DNA of 64,000 nucleotides from Deinococcus sp. (GCF_018260405.1 NZ_JAGLBG010000002.1:256-64255), one strand, 5' to 3'; shown: positions 10,565 through 27,029, numbered from the stretch's first letter. The notes: generated from the letters alone by a model not told the origin. Translations and numbers: made by a program.

Positions 10565-12394
10565 ATGCCGACCTACCGATCCAGAACCACCACCGAAGGC
10601 CGCAACATGGCCGGAGCACGCGCCCTGTGGCGAGCCACTGGCATGCAGGACGGCGATTTCCAGAAGCCGATTATCGCCGTGGTGAACTCGTTCACGCAGT
10701 TTGTGCCGGGCCACGTCCACCTCAAGGATCTCGGGCAACTGGTCGCCCGCGAGATCGAGGCGGCGGGGGGCGTGGCAAAGGAATTCAATACGATTGCCGT
10801 GGACGACGGGATCGCCATGGGCCACGACGGAATGCTGTACTCGCTGCCCAGCCGCGAAATTATCGCCGACAGTGTGGAATACATGGTCAACGCCCACTGC
10901 GCCGACGCGATGGTGTGTATCTCCAATTGCGACAAAATTACGCCGGGCATGCTGATGGCCGCGCTGCGCCTGAATATTCCGGTGGTGTTCGTATCCGGCG
11001 GGCCTATGGAGGCAGGCAAGATCAAACTTAGCGAAGGCGACCGGGCGCTTGATCTGGTAGACGCGATGGTGATGGCCGCCGATGACAGCGTGAGTGACGA
11101 AGATATTGAACTGGTCGAGCGTTCGGCCTGCCCTACCTGCGGCAGTTGCTCGGGGATGTTTACGGCCAACTCGATGAACTGCCTGACCGAGGCGCTGGGG
11201 CTTTCGCTGCCGGGCAATGGCTCGGTGCTGGCGACCCACAGTGACCGCCAGAACCTGTTCAAACGCGCCGGGCACCTGATCGTGGAACTTGCCAAGCGCT
11301 ACTACGAGGGCGACGACGAAAGTGTGCTGCCGCGCAGCATCGCTACCTACGAGGCTTTCGAGAACGCCATGACCCTAGACATCTCGATGGGCGGCAGTAC
11401 CAACACCGTGCTGCACCTGCTGGCCGCCGCGCATGAGGCAGGCGTGGACTTCACGATGAAGGACATCGACCAACTCTCGCGCCACGTGCCGGTGCTGTGC
11501 AAGGTTGCTCCCGCCAAGGCCGACGTGCACATGGAAGACGTACACCGCGCTGGGGGCATCATGGCAATTCTAGGCGAACTCGACCGCGCCGGGCTGCTCA
11601 AGACCAATGTGAACATGATTCACGCCCCCAGCATGAGCGACGCCCTGAATCAGTGGGACGTGGTCCGCACCCAAGACGAAAAGGTTCACGAATTCTACCG
11701 CGCCGCGCCGGGGGGGATTCCTACCGTGTTCGCCTTCTCGCAGTCGCGCCGCTACCGCGAGGTAGACCTGAACCGTGAGCAGGGCGTGATCCGCACTGCC
11801 GCGAACGCCTTCTCGCAAGACGGTGGCTTGGCCGTGCTGTACGGCAACCTCTCGGAAGACGGCTGCATCGTCAAGACGGCGGGCGTGGACGAGTCGATCT
11901 TGAAATTCAGCGGCCCAGCCCGCGTGTTCGAGAGCCAGGACGACGCCGTAGACGGGATTCTGGATGGTAGTGTGCTGGAAGGCGAAGTGGTCGTGATCCG
12001 CTACGAAGGCCCACGCGGTGGCCCCGGTATGCAGGAAATGCTGTACCCGACAAGTTACCTTAAGTCTAAGGGCCTGGGCAAAGCCTGCGCTCTGGTTACC
12101 GACGGGCGCTTCTCGGGTGGTTCATCGGGGCTGTGCATCGGCCACGTTTCGCCGGAAGCGGCGGAGGGCGGCCTGATCGGACTGGTCGAAACGGGTGACA
12201 TCATCGAAATCGACATTCCCAACCGCAAGATTCACCTTGCCGTGGAGGATAGCGAACTGGCTGATCGCCGCCAGAAGCGCGACGAACTGGGCTGGAAACC
12301 CGCGCAGCAGCGCCCGCGCAAGATCACGGCGGCGCTGCGGGCCTACGCTTCGATGGCGACCAGCGCGGCAAAAGGGGCTGTGCGGAACATCTGA
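10565..12394 (+). CDS. ilvD: Dihydroxy-acid dehydratase IlvD
   Basis: IlvD dehydrates 2,3-dihydroxy-isovalerate and -methylvalerate to the 2-oxo acids in branched-chain amino-acid synthesis. The 609-residue product has full length. It shows the iron-sulfur motifs [10 protein letters not shown] and [24 protein letters not shown] and the C-terminal [22 protein letters not shown] use ATG at 10565 because the product then begins [20 protein letters not shown] as in close homologues; an upstream GTG at 10541 adds eight residues. It runs against the flanking hpa genes, so it is a biosynthetic gene set inside a catabolic cluster. Confidence 0.97.
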   Translation: MPTYRSRTTTEGRNMAGARALWRATGMQDGDFQKPIIAVVNSFTQFVPGHVHLKDLGQLVAREIEAAGGVAKEFNTIAVDDGIAMGHDGMLYSLPSREIIADSVEYMVNAHCADAMVCISNCDKITPGMLMAALRLNIPVVFVSGGPMEAGKIKLSEGDRALDLVDAMVMAADDSVSDEDIELVERSACPTCGSCSGMFTANSMNCLTEALGLSLPGNGSVLATHSDRQNLFKRAGHLIVELAKRYYEGDDESVLPRSIATYEAFENAMTLDISMGGSTNTVLHLLAAAHEAGVDFTMKDIDQLSRHVPVLCKVAPAKADVHMEDVHRAGGIMAILGELDRAGLLKTNVNMIHAPSMSDALNQWDVVRTQDEKVHEFYRAAPGGIPTVFAFSQSRRYREVDLNREQGVIRTAANAFSQDGGLAVLYGNLSEDGCIVKTAGVDESILKFSGPARVFESQDDAVDGILDGSVLEGEVVVIRYEGPRGGPGMQEMLYPTSYLKSKGLGKACALVTDGRFSGGSSGLCIGHVSPEAAEGGLIGLVETGDIIEIDIPNRKIHLAVEDSELADRRQKRDELGWKPAQQRPRKITAALRAYASMATSAAKGAVRNI

Positions 12395-12423
12395 AGGTAG
12401 GGCGTGGAGCTGCGCTCGGGGCG

Positions 12424-12553
12424 ATGAGGCAATCATTACCCGCCAGCTACTTACGAACGGCCAAGTGGAACAAGTGAAAAAGAAAGAGTAGGACGTAGAA
12501 TGAAGGGGGCGGCGGTGTTGTTCCGGCGTGCCCATCCTTCGGAGAACTGCTCT
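12424..12553 (+). repeat. MITE family 1, truncated copy
   Basis: Bases 12460-12553 match the right two thirds of the ~140-bp element (AGTGGAACAAGTG...GGACGTAGAATGAAGGGGGC...CGGAGAACTGCTCT). The left end with the GCAAAAAGATGG stretch is missing. It is replaced by a 29-bp unit at about 12424-12453 (GCAATCATTACCCGCCAGCT) that also flanks the copy at 26541. Confidence 0.75.
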
Positions 12554-12574
12554 CAGCGCAATCCGTATCAGAAA

Positions 12575-12604
12575 GCCGGGGCGACCATGTTCAGTCGTCC
12601 CGGC
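12575..12604. terminator. Hairpin between ilvD and the IS element
   Basis: GCCGGGGCGAC and GTCGTCCCGGC form an 11-bp stem with one G-T pair and an 8-nt loop. It lies downstream of ilvD and, before the IS insertion, lay between the ends of convergent ilvD and hpaD. No T-run follows on either side, so it is a possible rather than typical intrinsic terminator. Confidence 0.45.
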
Positions 12605-12618
12605 CTGTGGTGTCGGGT

Positions 12619-13890
12619 CTGGCGGCCTGACAAACTTTATGAGAAATCGTCCCCGATAGGGGACAATTTCTGTTAGTGACAATAAAACTGCTCCTCGGCG
12701 ACGTTCCCCGACTCTACCAGAATGTTCGCCCCTTCCTCAGTCCCCTCCTTTGGAACGATCTCCGCAATGCGGACACCTGTGCCTGGCTCGTTGCAGGGTG
12801 CTTGGAAAGCCAGGTCTGCTCTCTCCCTGCATGGGTGAGCGGTCGAATCTCGAAAGCGCAGATCGCGCAAAGCCGAGAGGTTCAGGCCCGCAGGTTCCTG
12901 GAGAACCCGAAGATTGATCCTTTTGAGATCTACGCGCCGCTCGTCTTCCAGGCTCTACGCCACTGGGGCGAGCACCGTCTGGTGCTCGCTCTGGACACCA
13001 GCATGCTTTTCGGGAACTTCTGCCTGATTCGCTTCGCCGTCACCTTCAGGGGGCGATCCCTTCCACTGCATCAGGAAGTCATCCAGCACGAAAGCGCCCA
13101 GGTTTCGACCCGGCAACTTCTTCCTCTGCTCGCCCGAGTCAAAGGCATCCTTGATGCGTTGGGCATCCGTGACGTTCGCCTCCTTGCTGATCGAGGTTTT
13201 TGTGACACTGAACTCATGGATTGGCTTTGGGCCTGTGGGTGGAATTACCGCATTCGCATCAAGTCGAACCTGATCCTCGCTGACCTGAAGGGTCAGCGCC
13301 TGTGCAAACTGGACGAAATTCGACTTCAGCCCAGAGAGACCCGGTGTTTCCACAACGTCGCGATTACTGGGCAGGTTTTTGGCCCAGTCCATGTGGCGCT
13401 CGCTAGACCGACAGACGCTCAGGAGCAGTGGCAGGTCGTGAGCAGTGAGCCGACGAGCCTGGAAACGTTCGCTGAGTACGGTGAACGCTTCCAAATCGAA
13501 GAGGGCTTCCTGGACGATAAAAGTGGTTTCCATGGGCTGGAATCCTCGAAACTGCGTGATGTTGCGAGCCTGAACAGGCTCGTCATGGTTGTGGCGCTGG
13601 CAACGCTCTTTCTCATCACCAAGGGCGTGCAAATCGTTGCCGAAGGCAAACGGCGGATGGTCGATTCGCATTGGCAACGCGGACTGAGCTATCTCAAAAT
13701 TGGGGAACGGGCCATGCGCTGGGCACTCAGTCGCGGCCTTGAAGTGTTTACCCACCTGGCACTGCCAGGTGGGCCAGATCCAGAACCTTTGGGAAAACGG
13801 AAGAAGAAATGCTCTAACCTCATCACGCTGCTGGAAGTCGGTTGGACCGTGGTTTTACGCCCGCTCTCATAAAGTTTGTCAGGCCGCCAG
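12619..13890 (+). mobile_element. Intact IS4-family insertion sequence, 1272 bp
   Basis: The ends are a perfect 26-bp inverted repeat (12619-12644 and 13865-13890, outer sequence CTGGCGGCCTGACAAACTTT). The flanks are a perfect 10-bp direct repeat GGTGTCGGGT at 12609-12618 and 13891-13900, fitting the 10-13-bp target duplications of IS4 elements. One full-length transposase is inside. Removing the element rejoins GGTGTCGGGT directly to the hpaD stop codon at 13901-13903. Perfect ends, target duplication and open frame argue for a recent insertion. Confidence 0.95.
12676..13872 (+). CDS. IS4-family DDE transposase
   Basis: The 398-residue protein has the IS4 catalytic layout: Asp107 in LALDTSM, Asp172 in LLADRGF, and the signature Y268-(2)-R271-(3)-E275-(6)-K282 in [15 protein letters not shown], so all catalytic residues are present. 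It starts with GTG at 12676 (a later ATG is at 12721). Its TAA stop lies within the right inverted repeat. No programmed frameshift is needed. Base composition is lower in GC than neighbouring genes, in keeping with mobile origin. Confidence 0.95.
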   Translation: MTIKLLLGDVPRLYQNVRPFLSPLLWNDLRNADTCAWLVAGCLESQVCSLPAWVSGRISKAQIAQSREVQARRFLENPKIDPFEIYAPLVFQALRHWGEHRLVLALDTSMLFGNFCLIRFAVTFRGRSLPLHQEVIQHESAQVSTRQLLPLLARVKGILDALGIRDVRLLADRGFCDTELMDWLWACGWNYRIRIKSNLILADLKGQRLCKLDEIRLQPRETRCFHNVAITGQVFGPVHVALARPTDAQEQWQVVSSEPTSLETFAEYGERFQIEEGFLDDKSGFHGLESSKLRDVASLNRLVMVVALATLFLITKGVQIVAEGKRRMVDSHWQRGLSYLKIGERAMRWALSRGLEVFTHLALPGGPDPEPLGKRKKKCSNLITLLEVGWTVVLRPLS

Positions 13891-13900
13891 GGTGTCGGGT

Positions 13901-16403
<2,503 letters not shown>

Positions 16404-16507
16404 GGCGTCTCCTTAAAAGGTTGAGAGGTTATCTGGTGGCCCATTTCGTAACTGCTGGCTGCACTGTGAACAGGGAGAGGCAAAAAAAGCTGGCCCGACC
16501 AAGTTGC

Positions 16508-18067
<1,560 letters not shown>

Positions 18068-18129
18068 GGTTGAACACTCCTATTTTTTCGCAAGGTTGTA
18101 GGAATAGGCGAGGAACTATCTGGTGGAGA

Positions 18130-18730
18130 CTACTTTCCACCGCGCCGAACTTCGGCGAAGGTCTTAAATGGGTGGTACAGGACGTTGTAAGTGTAAACCG
18201 GTGTGGCTGCGAAGCGATATTGCGGCCCCAAGTCCTTGTAGCCGACTTTGTCTACCCGTCACAAAAATACCCAGCGTCCCGTCGAAACTGCGTGTGGCAT
18301 AGAAACCTCGGCCCCTAGCTTGAGTTCGCCCGTTTTGGTCTTGCGGTAGGCGGGGTCTTGAACGTTTTCAATGTCGCTGGTGTGGACATACCCTTGCTTG
18401 CCCTTGTAGAAGCCGGAGATGACTTTGAAAAGCGGGTAGGTCTGGCCTGTTCCACTCTCCGAGGGCGCAACAATGGCACGGCTCTGGGAATAATTCATCA
18501 GGGCGCCGGGGGCCTTAGTAAGCGTAACCAAGTCGGCGTAACCAAGTCAGCGTAAGAAGTGCCGGAAGCATCTTTTTCCGGTTGAGTGATGGCAATCACT
18601 TTTTTGCTCCACCGCACCAAGCCAACGCCTCTGTTGCACTCCCGGTCATCACATAAGACCGCGTCTCATATCCGGCTGCCCTAGCCCAAGCACCCAATGA
18701 CAGCAGCGCCGCCATCAGTATTTTTCGCAT
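18130..18730 (-). pseudogene. Broken gene for a secreted SH3-like protein
   Basis: Reading the minus strand from ATG at 18730 gives a clear signal peptide (MRKILMAALLSLGAWARA) then GYETRSYVMTG...WCGGAKK and a stop. Adding one A to a run of six A's restores VIAITQPEKDASGTSYADLVT. A second break is a 14-bp tandem duplication (GCGTAACCAAGTC at 18522-18534 and 18536-18548); removing one unit restores LTKAPGALMNYSQ. The frame then runs through KVISGFYKGKQGYVHTSDIE, which resembles a bacterial SH3 fold, to an in-frame TGA at 18259-18261, after which the same frame reads RVDKVGYKDLGPQYRF to TAG at 18130. So there are three lesions. The only open piece is 18259-18531. Function unknown. Confidence 0.8.
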
Positions 18731-18862
18731 GTTGTCAGTGTGCCGCTGCGCCATGAGCCTCCTCAGCGGAGTGACCCGCTTACTTTCAAAAAATTGTCCT
18801 TTAGATTCACTAGTTTACGGGTCATCCGTCCCATTTGGAACTTGGAGAAAGCACCAGACTTT

Positions 18863-18887
18863 ACAAAATTTTTTGTAGATTTCTACA
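18863..18887. promoter_or_regulatory. Two overlapping 14-bp palindromes before the PucR-type gene
   Basis: ACAAAATTTTTTGT (18863-18876) and TGTAGATTTCTACA (18874-18887) are each perfect 6-TT-6 palindromes. They overlap by three bases, and the second ends exactly before the GTG at 18888. The position suits an autoregulatory operator. Binding by the adjacent regulator is inference. Confidence 0.5.
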
Positions 18888-19928
18888 GTGTCTACCTTGC
18901 CTACTCAGCTGACTCTTGCGACTCTACCCACTCTGCTCCAGCTTATGCGGGGCGCGGTGTCTTCACGCCGTCCAGAACGTGACCTGGTTCGCCTAGTGGC
19001 CCGCTTGACAGGAGGCTTTGCCGAAATCCGGGCCAGTTGGGGCGATGTGGTAGCGCAGGCGGGTACGGTGTCGGGCAATGTGCAGGAGTTCAAGCTGGTA
19101 CATGCCGGGCGCAATGTGGGCAAAGTGCAGCTTAATGTTCCAGGCCACTGGGCAGATTTGGCCCCAGTTGCAGTAGAATATGCCCTACTGGCCCGGTTGC
19201 AGTCGGCGTCAGCGGGCGCGGCGCGGCGGAGGGTAGGAGAGAGAACACTGGACGCCCTGTTAGACGGGCGTGAACAGGCGGGCACTCTGGATGATGAGCC
19301 GTTTGCCGTGGCCCTGGCTACATTTGTGCAGAGGCCAGGGCGAGGAACAGGGGCACAGGCCGCGCACGCTTACGCGCTAGACGTACTGGCCGGGGCTGGC
19401 GAGGGGTTTTTCAACGAGCGCGGCCTGGGCGGGCTTTGCACGGTGCGGGGTGAGCACGCGGTGTGGCTCTGGCCCACCCACGACTTGCCAGTCGAGGCCC
19501 AGGATTTATTCACGGCGCTGCGGGAATCCAGCGGGCAGGCGCTGCGGCTCGGAGTCAGCACCTGCCAGCGCAATGTCGCGGCGGCCTTTGGCGAGGCCGG
19601 ACAGGCAGCTGGTAAGGTGGGGCCGGACGGAGTTGAGATATTCACCCGCCCGGACGCCCTGCATTCGCTCCTGCAAAGCCCAGCCCTGGACGAACTCCGC
19701 CAGCAGGTTCGGGCCGAACTGGCCGCTCTGAACGATGACGGGCGCACCGAGGCTACCTTAATCGCGTTCCTGACACATTCAGGCACACTTGAAGAACTCG
19801 CTGACCGCCAGCGGATTCACATCAACACGTTGCGCTATCGCCTGAAAGCTGCTGAGAGAGCCGTGAAGGGGCCTCTAAATTCGCCCGCAACTATCAGTCG
19901 GCTTTACCTTGCTCTGGCTCATTCCTGA
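18888..19928 (+). CDS. PucR-type transcriptional regulator
   Basis: The 346-residue product ends with a PucR-type helix-turn-helix: TLIAFLTHSGTLEELADRQRIHINTLRYRLKAAERAV (about residues 285-325). The preceding 200 residues look like a sensory/GGDEF-like PucR middle domain. PucR proteins often control purine catabolism, and the next four genes are xdhA-xdhB-xdhC-guaD, so regulation of that operon is the likeliest role. Control of the divergently placed hpa genes is an alternative. The start is uncertain: GTG at 18888 abuts the palindromes and has no Shine-Dalgarno. Confidence 0.8.
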   Translation: MSTLPTQLTLATLPTLLQLMRGAVSSRRPERDLVRLVARLTGGFAEIRASWGDVVAQAGTVSGNVQEFKLVHAGRNVGKVQLNVPGHWADLAPVAVEYALLARLQSASAGAARRRVGERTLDALLDGREQAGTLDDEPFAVALATFVQRPGRGTGAQAAHAYALDVLAGAGEGFFNERGLGGLCTVRGEHAVWLWPTHDLPVEAQDLFTALRESSGQALRLGVSTCQRNVAAAFGEAGQAAGKVGPDGVEIFTRPDALHSLLQSPALDELRQQVRAELAALNDDGRTEATLIAFLTHSGTLEELADRQRIHINTLRYRLKAAERAVKGPLNSPATISRLYLALAHS

Positions 19929-20383
19929 GCCTCGTGGGAGCCGCATGTGGCCTACCGGGATTCAGTCAAAGCCGTAACTGCGAGATTTTGAAAAGTTCAG
20001 GCGTTCGGACAGCGTCAAACTTGGCGGAGTTCGCAACCCGGCGTCCTTCCGGGTTATCAACGAAACAGACAGCAGTTCATATAAACTACCAGAACCGACA
20101 ATTAGGCCGCTGTTCTCCATGGATAACCGGTGGCTCGCCCCTTTCGTGTACCCTCGGCGCTGAGGACAACCAAGTTTGTCTTTAGCCAAAGCGAGCGGAC
20201 TCGTAGAGCTGCGCCGAAGAGCGAGTAGGGGAAAAGGTGCGGCCCAGTGTAAGTGTAGGGACAGCCTGGTGTTTAGGTCATCCCTACACGGTAACTTGGC
20301 TCTACTTAACCATGTCTCCGGCAAAGCTTTTCGTGTCGGCGGCGTTTCAGGCTCAGGGACCGAGGCACTTTCAAGGAGGCGGG
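19929..20383. other. Spacer before xdhA with family A repeat and inverted repeat
   Basis: No intact gene is seen in these 455 bases. A family A copy lies at 20191-20226 (inverted). At 20253-20261 GTGTAGGGA is matched by TCCCTACAC at 20281-20289, a perfect 9-bp inverted repeat with a 19-bp spacer, about 95 bp before xdhA. This could be an operator for the purine operon or a hairpin. Confidence 0.5.
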
Positions 20384-21798
20384 ATGATGGAGCAGTTCAC
20401 TCTAAGCGTCAATGGGCAGCGCAGGCCGCTGGGCCAGGTTAGTCCGCAGACCAATCTGCTGGGCTGGCTGCGCTCGCAGGGGCTGACAGGCAGCAAGGAA
20501 GGCTGCGCCGAGGGCGAATGTGGGGCGTGCGCGGTGCTGGTGGCGTGTCCGGAACTGGGTGCGGGCGGCGAGCGCCAGACGCGCTGGGAGGCGCTCAACA
20601 GCTGCCTGACACCGGTGCTGGCGCTGGCCGGGCGCGAAATCATGACCGCCGAGGGCCTGGGTACGCCGGAACAGTTGCACCCCGTACAGCGCGAGATGGC
20701 GACGCGGGGCGGCAGCCAGTGCGGGTACTGCACGCCCGGTTTCGTGGTCAGCATGGCCGCCGAGTATTACCGCCCTGACCGTTCAGGCGGTGAGCACGGC
20801 GTACCCAACGGCTTCGACCTGCATGCCCTAAGCGGAAACCTGTGCCGCTGCACGGGGTACCGGCCTATTCAGGACGCGGCTTACGCGCTGGAGCGGCCCG
20901 CGCCCGGCGACCCGCTGGCCCAGCGCTGCACGCTGCCGACGGCCCCCGCTGCCGAACACCAGTTTTCTCTGCCGGAGGGAGCGTTCTATCAACCCCCCGA
21001 GTTGCGCCCCGCACTAGAATTTCTGGCGGCGCACCCGGCGGCCAAAGTGGTGGCGGGGAACACCGATTGGGGCGTGGAAGTCAACATTCGTCACGCCCGC
21101 ACGCCGGTCACGCTGAGCATCGGGGAGGTGCAAGAGTTAAAAGAGTTGCGCTGGCACCCGGAGCGCGTAGAGATCGGCGCGGGGTTGACCCTCAGCCAAA
21201 TCGAGCGGGGGCTGGGTGGCCGGGTTCCCTTGCTGGCGCAACTCTTTCCGCAGTTCGCCAGCCGCCTGATTCGTAATGCGGCGACCCTGGGCGGCAACCT
21301 GGGCACCGCCTCGCCCATCGGGGACAGTCCGCCCGCGCTGCTGGCGCTGAACGCCGCGCTGAAGCTTGTTTCTGTGCGCGGCGAGCGCGAGGTGCCATTG
21401 CGGGACTACTTCACAGGCTATCGCCAGACGGCGCGGCAACCCGACGAGCTGATCCGTTCGGTGGTCATTCCGCTGCCGCTGGCGACGCACACGGCTTTTC
21501 ACAAGATCGCCAAGCGCCGCTTCGACGATATTTCCAGTGTGGCGGTGGCCTTCGCGCTGGACATCGACGGTGGAGTGGTGCGCCGGGCACGCATCGGGCT
21601 GGGGGGCGTCGCCGCTACGCCGCTCCGGGCACTGAAAACTGAAGCCGCGCTGGAAGGGCAGCCCTGGACCGAGAGCACCGTGCAAGCCGCCGCCGCCGTG
21701 CTGGCGACCGAGGGCACGCCGCTCGACGATCACCGGGCCAGTGCCCGCTACCGCGCGGCCATGCTGGGCCAGGCCCTGCTGCGTTTCTGGGAGGAACA

Positions 21799-21805
<7 letters not shown>
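20384..21805 (+). CDS. xdhA: Xanthine dehydrogenase, iron-sulfur/FAD subunit XdhA
   Basis: This subunit carries the two 2Fe-2S clusters and FAD that take electrons from the molybdenum site during oxidation of hypoxanthine and xanthine. The 473-residue protein has cluster I Cys41, Cys46, Cys49 and Cys74, cluster II in SQCGYCTPGF and NLCRCTGYRPI, then the FAD domain with KVVAGNTDWGVEVN and RNAATLGGNLGTASPIGDSPP. I use the ATG at 20384, 4 nt after AAGGAGGCG; an ORF open from 20237 adds 49 residues without similarity. It overlaps xdhB. Confidence 0.95.
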
Positions 21806-24203
<2,398 letters not shown>

Positions 24204-24207
<4 letters not shown>

Positions 24208-25064
24208 ACTGGCTGGAGGCCGTCAATCAGCTGGGTGACCTCGGAGAGCCGGGCGTGCTGGTCACGCTGGCCGCCGTGCGTGGACATGCGCCGCGCGAGG
24301 CTGGGGCTAAGATGGTCGTAGGCCGCGCCAAATGCTGGGGCAGCGTGGGCGGCGGCAATCTGGAAGCCGAGGCGGTGGCCTGCGCTCGCGCCCTGCTGCG
24401 GAACGCGAGCGCTGGGCCAGCGGCGCCGCGACTCCTGACCCTGCGCCTGACCCCTACGGCCCCGAATGAACACGGGCGGCAGTGCTGCGGCGGCGAGGTG
24501 ACGCTGTTGCTGGAACTGCTGCCCGGTGCGCGGCCCCACGTCGCCATTTTCGGCATTGGTCACGTGGGGCTGGAACTGGCCCTCATTCTGTCGCGGCTGC
24601 CGCTGGAACTGCATCTGGTCGATTCGCGGCCCGCGCAGCTGACCCCGGAGCGCCTGGCCGGTCTAGGCGGGGGAGAAGCCCGGCTGCACGTTCGGCACGC
24701 CCCGCTGCCCGAAACGGTGGTGGCCGAACTGCCCGCCGGGGCCAGCCTCGTTATGCTCACCCACGACCACGCCGAGGACCTGGTGCTGTGTGACGCCGCG
24801 CTGAGGCGTCCGGAGCTAGGGTATGTTGGCCTGATCGCTTCCCCGGCCAAGTGGAGCCATTTCCGTGAGCAACTGCGGCGCGAGGGCCACCGCGACCACG
24901 ACCTGAGCCGCATCACCACCCCTATCGGCCTGCCTGACATTAGGGGCAAGTCGCCCGCCGTCATCGCCATTAGCGTGGCGGCGCAACTAGTGCAGCAGCT
25001 CGAACAGCAGGCGGCCCGCATGTCGGCCAACGTGCCAGCGGCGCCCCTTCAAGGAAATCCGTAA
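24204..25064 (+). CDS. xdhC: Xanthine dehydrogenase accessory protein XdhC
   Basis: XdhC binds molybdenum cofactor, helps its sulfuration and delivers it to XdhB. The 286-residue protein shows VTLAAVRGHAPREAGAKMVV and GSVGGGNLEAEAV near the N-terminus, the HGRQCCGGEV block, a Rossmann start VAIFGIGHVGLELALIL, and YVGLIASPAKWSHFREQL and DIRGKSPAVIAISVAAQL at the C-terminus. It starts with GTG overlapping the xdhB stop. Confidence 0.94.
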
Positions 25065-25068
25065 CGTC

Positions 25069-26400
25069 ATGACCCAGTTTCAGACCGATCAGGCGCAGCT
25101 TTACCGCGCCACTCTCATGCACACGCCCGCCAATCCTTTCAGGCAAGCTGACGCTCTACATCTTCAGGAAGACGGCGGTTTGCTTGTCGGGGGGGGCATC
25201 ATTCGGGCGAGTGGTGCCTACGCCGACCTCAGAAAAGAGTATCCAACCGCTCCCGTTAGTGACCTGCGCGGCGGGCTGCTGCTGCCGGGTTTTATCGATA
25301 CCCACGTGCATTTTCCACAGGTGCGCGTCATCGGTGGGCTGGGAATGCCGCTGCTCGACTGGCTGGGCCAGGTCGCCTTGCCCGAGGAGGCGCGGCTGGC
25401 CGACCCCGACTATGCCCGCGCTGTGGCCCGTGAATTTACGCGCGGTTTGGTGCAGGCAGGAACGACCACCGCGCTGGTGTTCGGCAGCCATTTTGCGGCG
25501 GCGGTAGACGTTTTTTTCGAGGAAGCCGCGCAGCTGGGCCTGCGGAGCGTGGCCGGGCTGGTCGTCAGTGACCGCCTGCTGCGCCCCGAACTGCACACCA
25601 CGCCGCAGCGAGCTTACGACGAGGCTAAAACCCTGATCGAGAAGTGGCACGGCGCGGGCCGTAACCTCTACGCCGTCACGCCGCGTTTTTCGCTCTCGGC
25701 GTCGGAGGGCATTCTGGAGGCGTGTGGCACGCTGCTGCGCGAGTTTCCAGACGTGCGCTTCACCAGTCATATCAACGAGAACCGCGCCGAGATCGGAACG
25801 GTTAAGGAGCTTTTTCCGGCGTCGCGTGACTACCTGGACACCTACGAACAGGCTGGGCTGGTCACACCGCGCAGCGTCCTGGCGCACAATGTTCACCCCA
25901 CGGGGCGCGAACTGGGCGTCATGGCGGCGCACCACTGCACAGCCGCGCACTGCCCGTGCAGCAATTCGGCGCTGGGCAGCGGCTTTTTCCCCTTGCGCCG
26001 TCATCTGGACGCCGGGGTTCACGTTTCGCTGGGCAGCGACGTAGGCGGCGGCACCGGCTTTTCGCTGCTCAAAGAAGGCTTGCAGGCGTACTTCATGCAG
26101 CAGCTGCTGGGCGAGGACGGTGTCCCGCTGACCCCCGCCCACCTGCTTTACCTGTCTACCCGTGCCGGGGCCGAGGCGCTGGGCCTGGGCGACCTGATCG
26201 GCGATTTCAGCGTTGGGCGGCAGTTCGACGCCGTGCTGCTCTCACCGCAGGCCGGAACGCCGCTGCGGGCGGTGTACGACCACGCCGCAGGCCCCGAGCG
26301 GAAATTGGCAGCCACTTTCGCCACGGGCACCCCTAGCGACGTGGCCCGGGTCTGGATCGGCGGCGATTTGGTGCATACGCGCACTTCACTCCGGGACTAA
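25069..26400 (+). CDS. guaD: Guanine deaminase GuaD
   Basis: GuaD hydrolyses guanine to xanthine, feeding xanthine dehydrogenase. The 443-residue amidohydrolase contains PGFIDTHVHFPQVRVIG with the zinc-binding HxH, FTSHINEN with the third His, VLAHNVHPTG, and HCPCSNSALGSGFFPL plus SLGSDVGGGTG with the catalytic Asp, all typical of guanine deaminases. It follows xdhC by 4 nt and ends the operon. Together the genes suggest salvage of purines as nitrogen source as far as urate. Confidence 0.94.
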   Translation: MTQFQTDQAQLYRATLMHTPANPFRQADALHLQEDGGLLVGGGIIRASGAYADLRKEYPTAPVSDLRGGLLLPGFIDTHVHFPQVRVIGGLGMPLLDWLGQVALPEEARLADPDYARAVAREFTRGLVQAGTTTALVFGSHFAAAVDVFFEEAAQLGLRSVAGLVVSDRLLRPELHTTPQRAYDEAKTLIEKWHGAGRNLYAVTPRFSLSASEGILEACGTLLREFPDVRFTSHINENRAEIGTVKELFPASRDYLDTYEQAGLVTPRSVLAHNVHPTGRELGVMAAHHCTAAHCPCSNSALGSGFFPLRRHLDAGVHVSLGSDVGGGTGFSLLKEGLQAYFMQQLLGEDGVPLTPAHLLYLSTRAGAEALGLGDLIGDFSVGRQFDAVLLSPQAGTPLRAVYDHAAGPERKLAATFATGTPSDVARVWIGGDLVHTRTSLRD

Positions 26401-26416
26401 TCCGCAACCTGTTTCG

Positions 26417-26495
26417 CTTCTGCCCGCGCTGCGGCGCAGCGTTGTAAGTCCGCCCGGATTGAATCCAACACTGCACAGTTCAATCGGCAGTTCGT
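26417..26495 (+). repeat. Family A and family B repeats joined
   Basis: A family A core (CTTCTGCCCGCGCTGCGGCG, 26417-26463) runs directly into a family B unit (GCCCGGATTGAATCC...GTTCAATCGGCAG, 26452-26495). Together with the MITE that follows, the whole 275-bp guaD-HhH spacer is repeat sequence. Confidence 0.75.
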
Positions 26496-26540
26496 AAGTA
26501 GCTCGGGACTATGATGCAATCATCACCCGCCAGCTACTGC

Positions 26541-26678
26541 TTAGCAGTTCTCGGAATGATGGGCACGTCGAGAAAAACACCGCCGCCCCCTCGCATTCTA
26601 CGTCCTGCTCTTTTTTTCACTCGTTCCACTCGGCAAAAAGATGGTCAAAGGAGCACCATCTTTTTGCAAAATGCTCTA
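26541..26678 (-). repeat. MITE family 1, copy forming a stop codon
   Basis: This copy runs from TTAGCAGTTCTC to AAAATGCTCTA. The terminal TAGAGC on the minus strand (26678-26673) supplies the TAG stop of the helix-hairpin-helix gene. A 29-bp unit (GCAATCATCACCCGCCAGCT, about 26512-26541) precedes it as in the copy at 12424. Confidence 0.85.
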
Positions 26679-27029
26679 GAAGCTAATGTAGGGCTGCATC
26701 TTCAGCACGTTCTTGGAGCCGATGCCCTTGACCTTCTTGACCAGTTCAGCGGCGTTCTTGTAAGGGCGGTTCTTGATCACGTCAGCGGCGATCTTAGCGT
26801 TGATGCCGGGGATGGTGGTCAGGTCGGCGGCGCTGGCGGTGTTCACGTTGACGACCTTGCCGAGCATAGGCGCGGGGGTCGCCGTGTTGACCTGGCTGTG
26901 GTGGTGGCTGCTGGTAGCCGGGGCTGGCCTGGTCGGGGCGGTGGGAGCGGGCATGGTGGCGGGAGCAGTCTGGGCAAAAGCGGCAGCAGGCAGCAGCAGG
27001 GCGGCCAGGGTGAGCATGATTTTCTTCAT
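26676..27029 (-). CDS. Secreted helix-hairpin-helix (ComEA-like) protein
   Basis: The 117-residue product starts with a signal peptide (MKKIMLTLAALLLPAAAFAQ), then a Pro/Ala/Thr/His linker, then one helix-hairpin-helix DNA-binding unit: VVNVNTASAADLTTIPGINAKIAADVIKN followed by GIGSKNVLKMQPY. This is the ComEA C-terminal domain, but without a membrane anchor beyond the signal peptide. A role in binding DNA outside the inner membrane, as in transformation, is plausible. The last codon before the stop is Phe and the TAG itself lies in the MITE, so the original C-terminus may have been longer. Confidence 0.8.
   Translation of the reverse strand: MKKIMLTLAALLLPAAAFAQTAPATMPAPTAPTRPAPATSSHHHSQVNTATPAPMLGKVVNVNTASAADLTTIPGINAKIAADVIKNRPYKNAAELVKKVKGIGSKNVLKMQPYISF

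Noticed and set aside
18259..18531. Independent 90-residue gene
   Set aside because: It is the middle fragment of a larger broken gene; joining flanking frames recovers a signal peptide upstream and a C-terminal part downstream.
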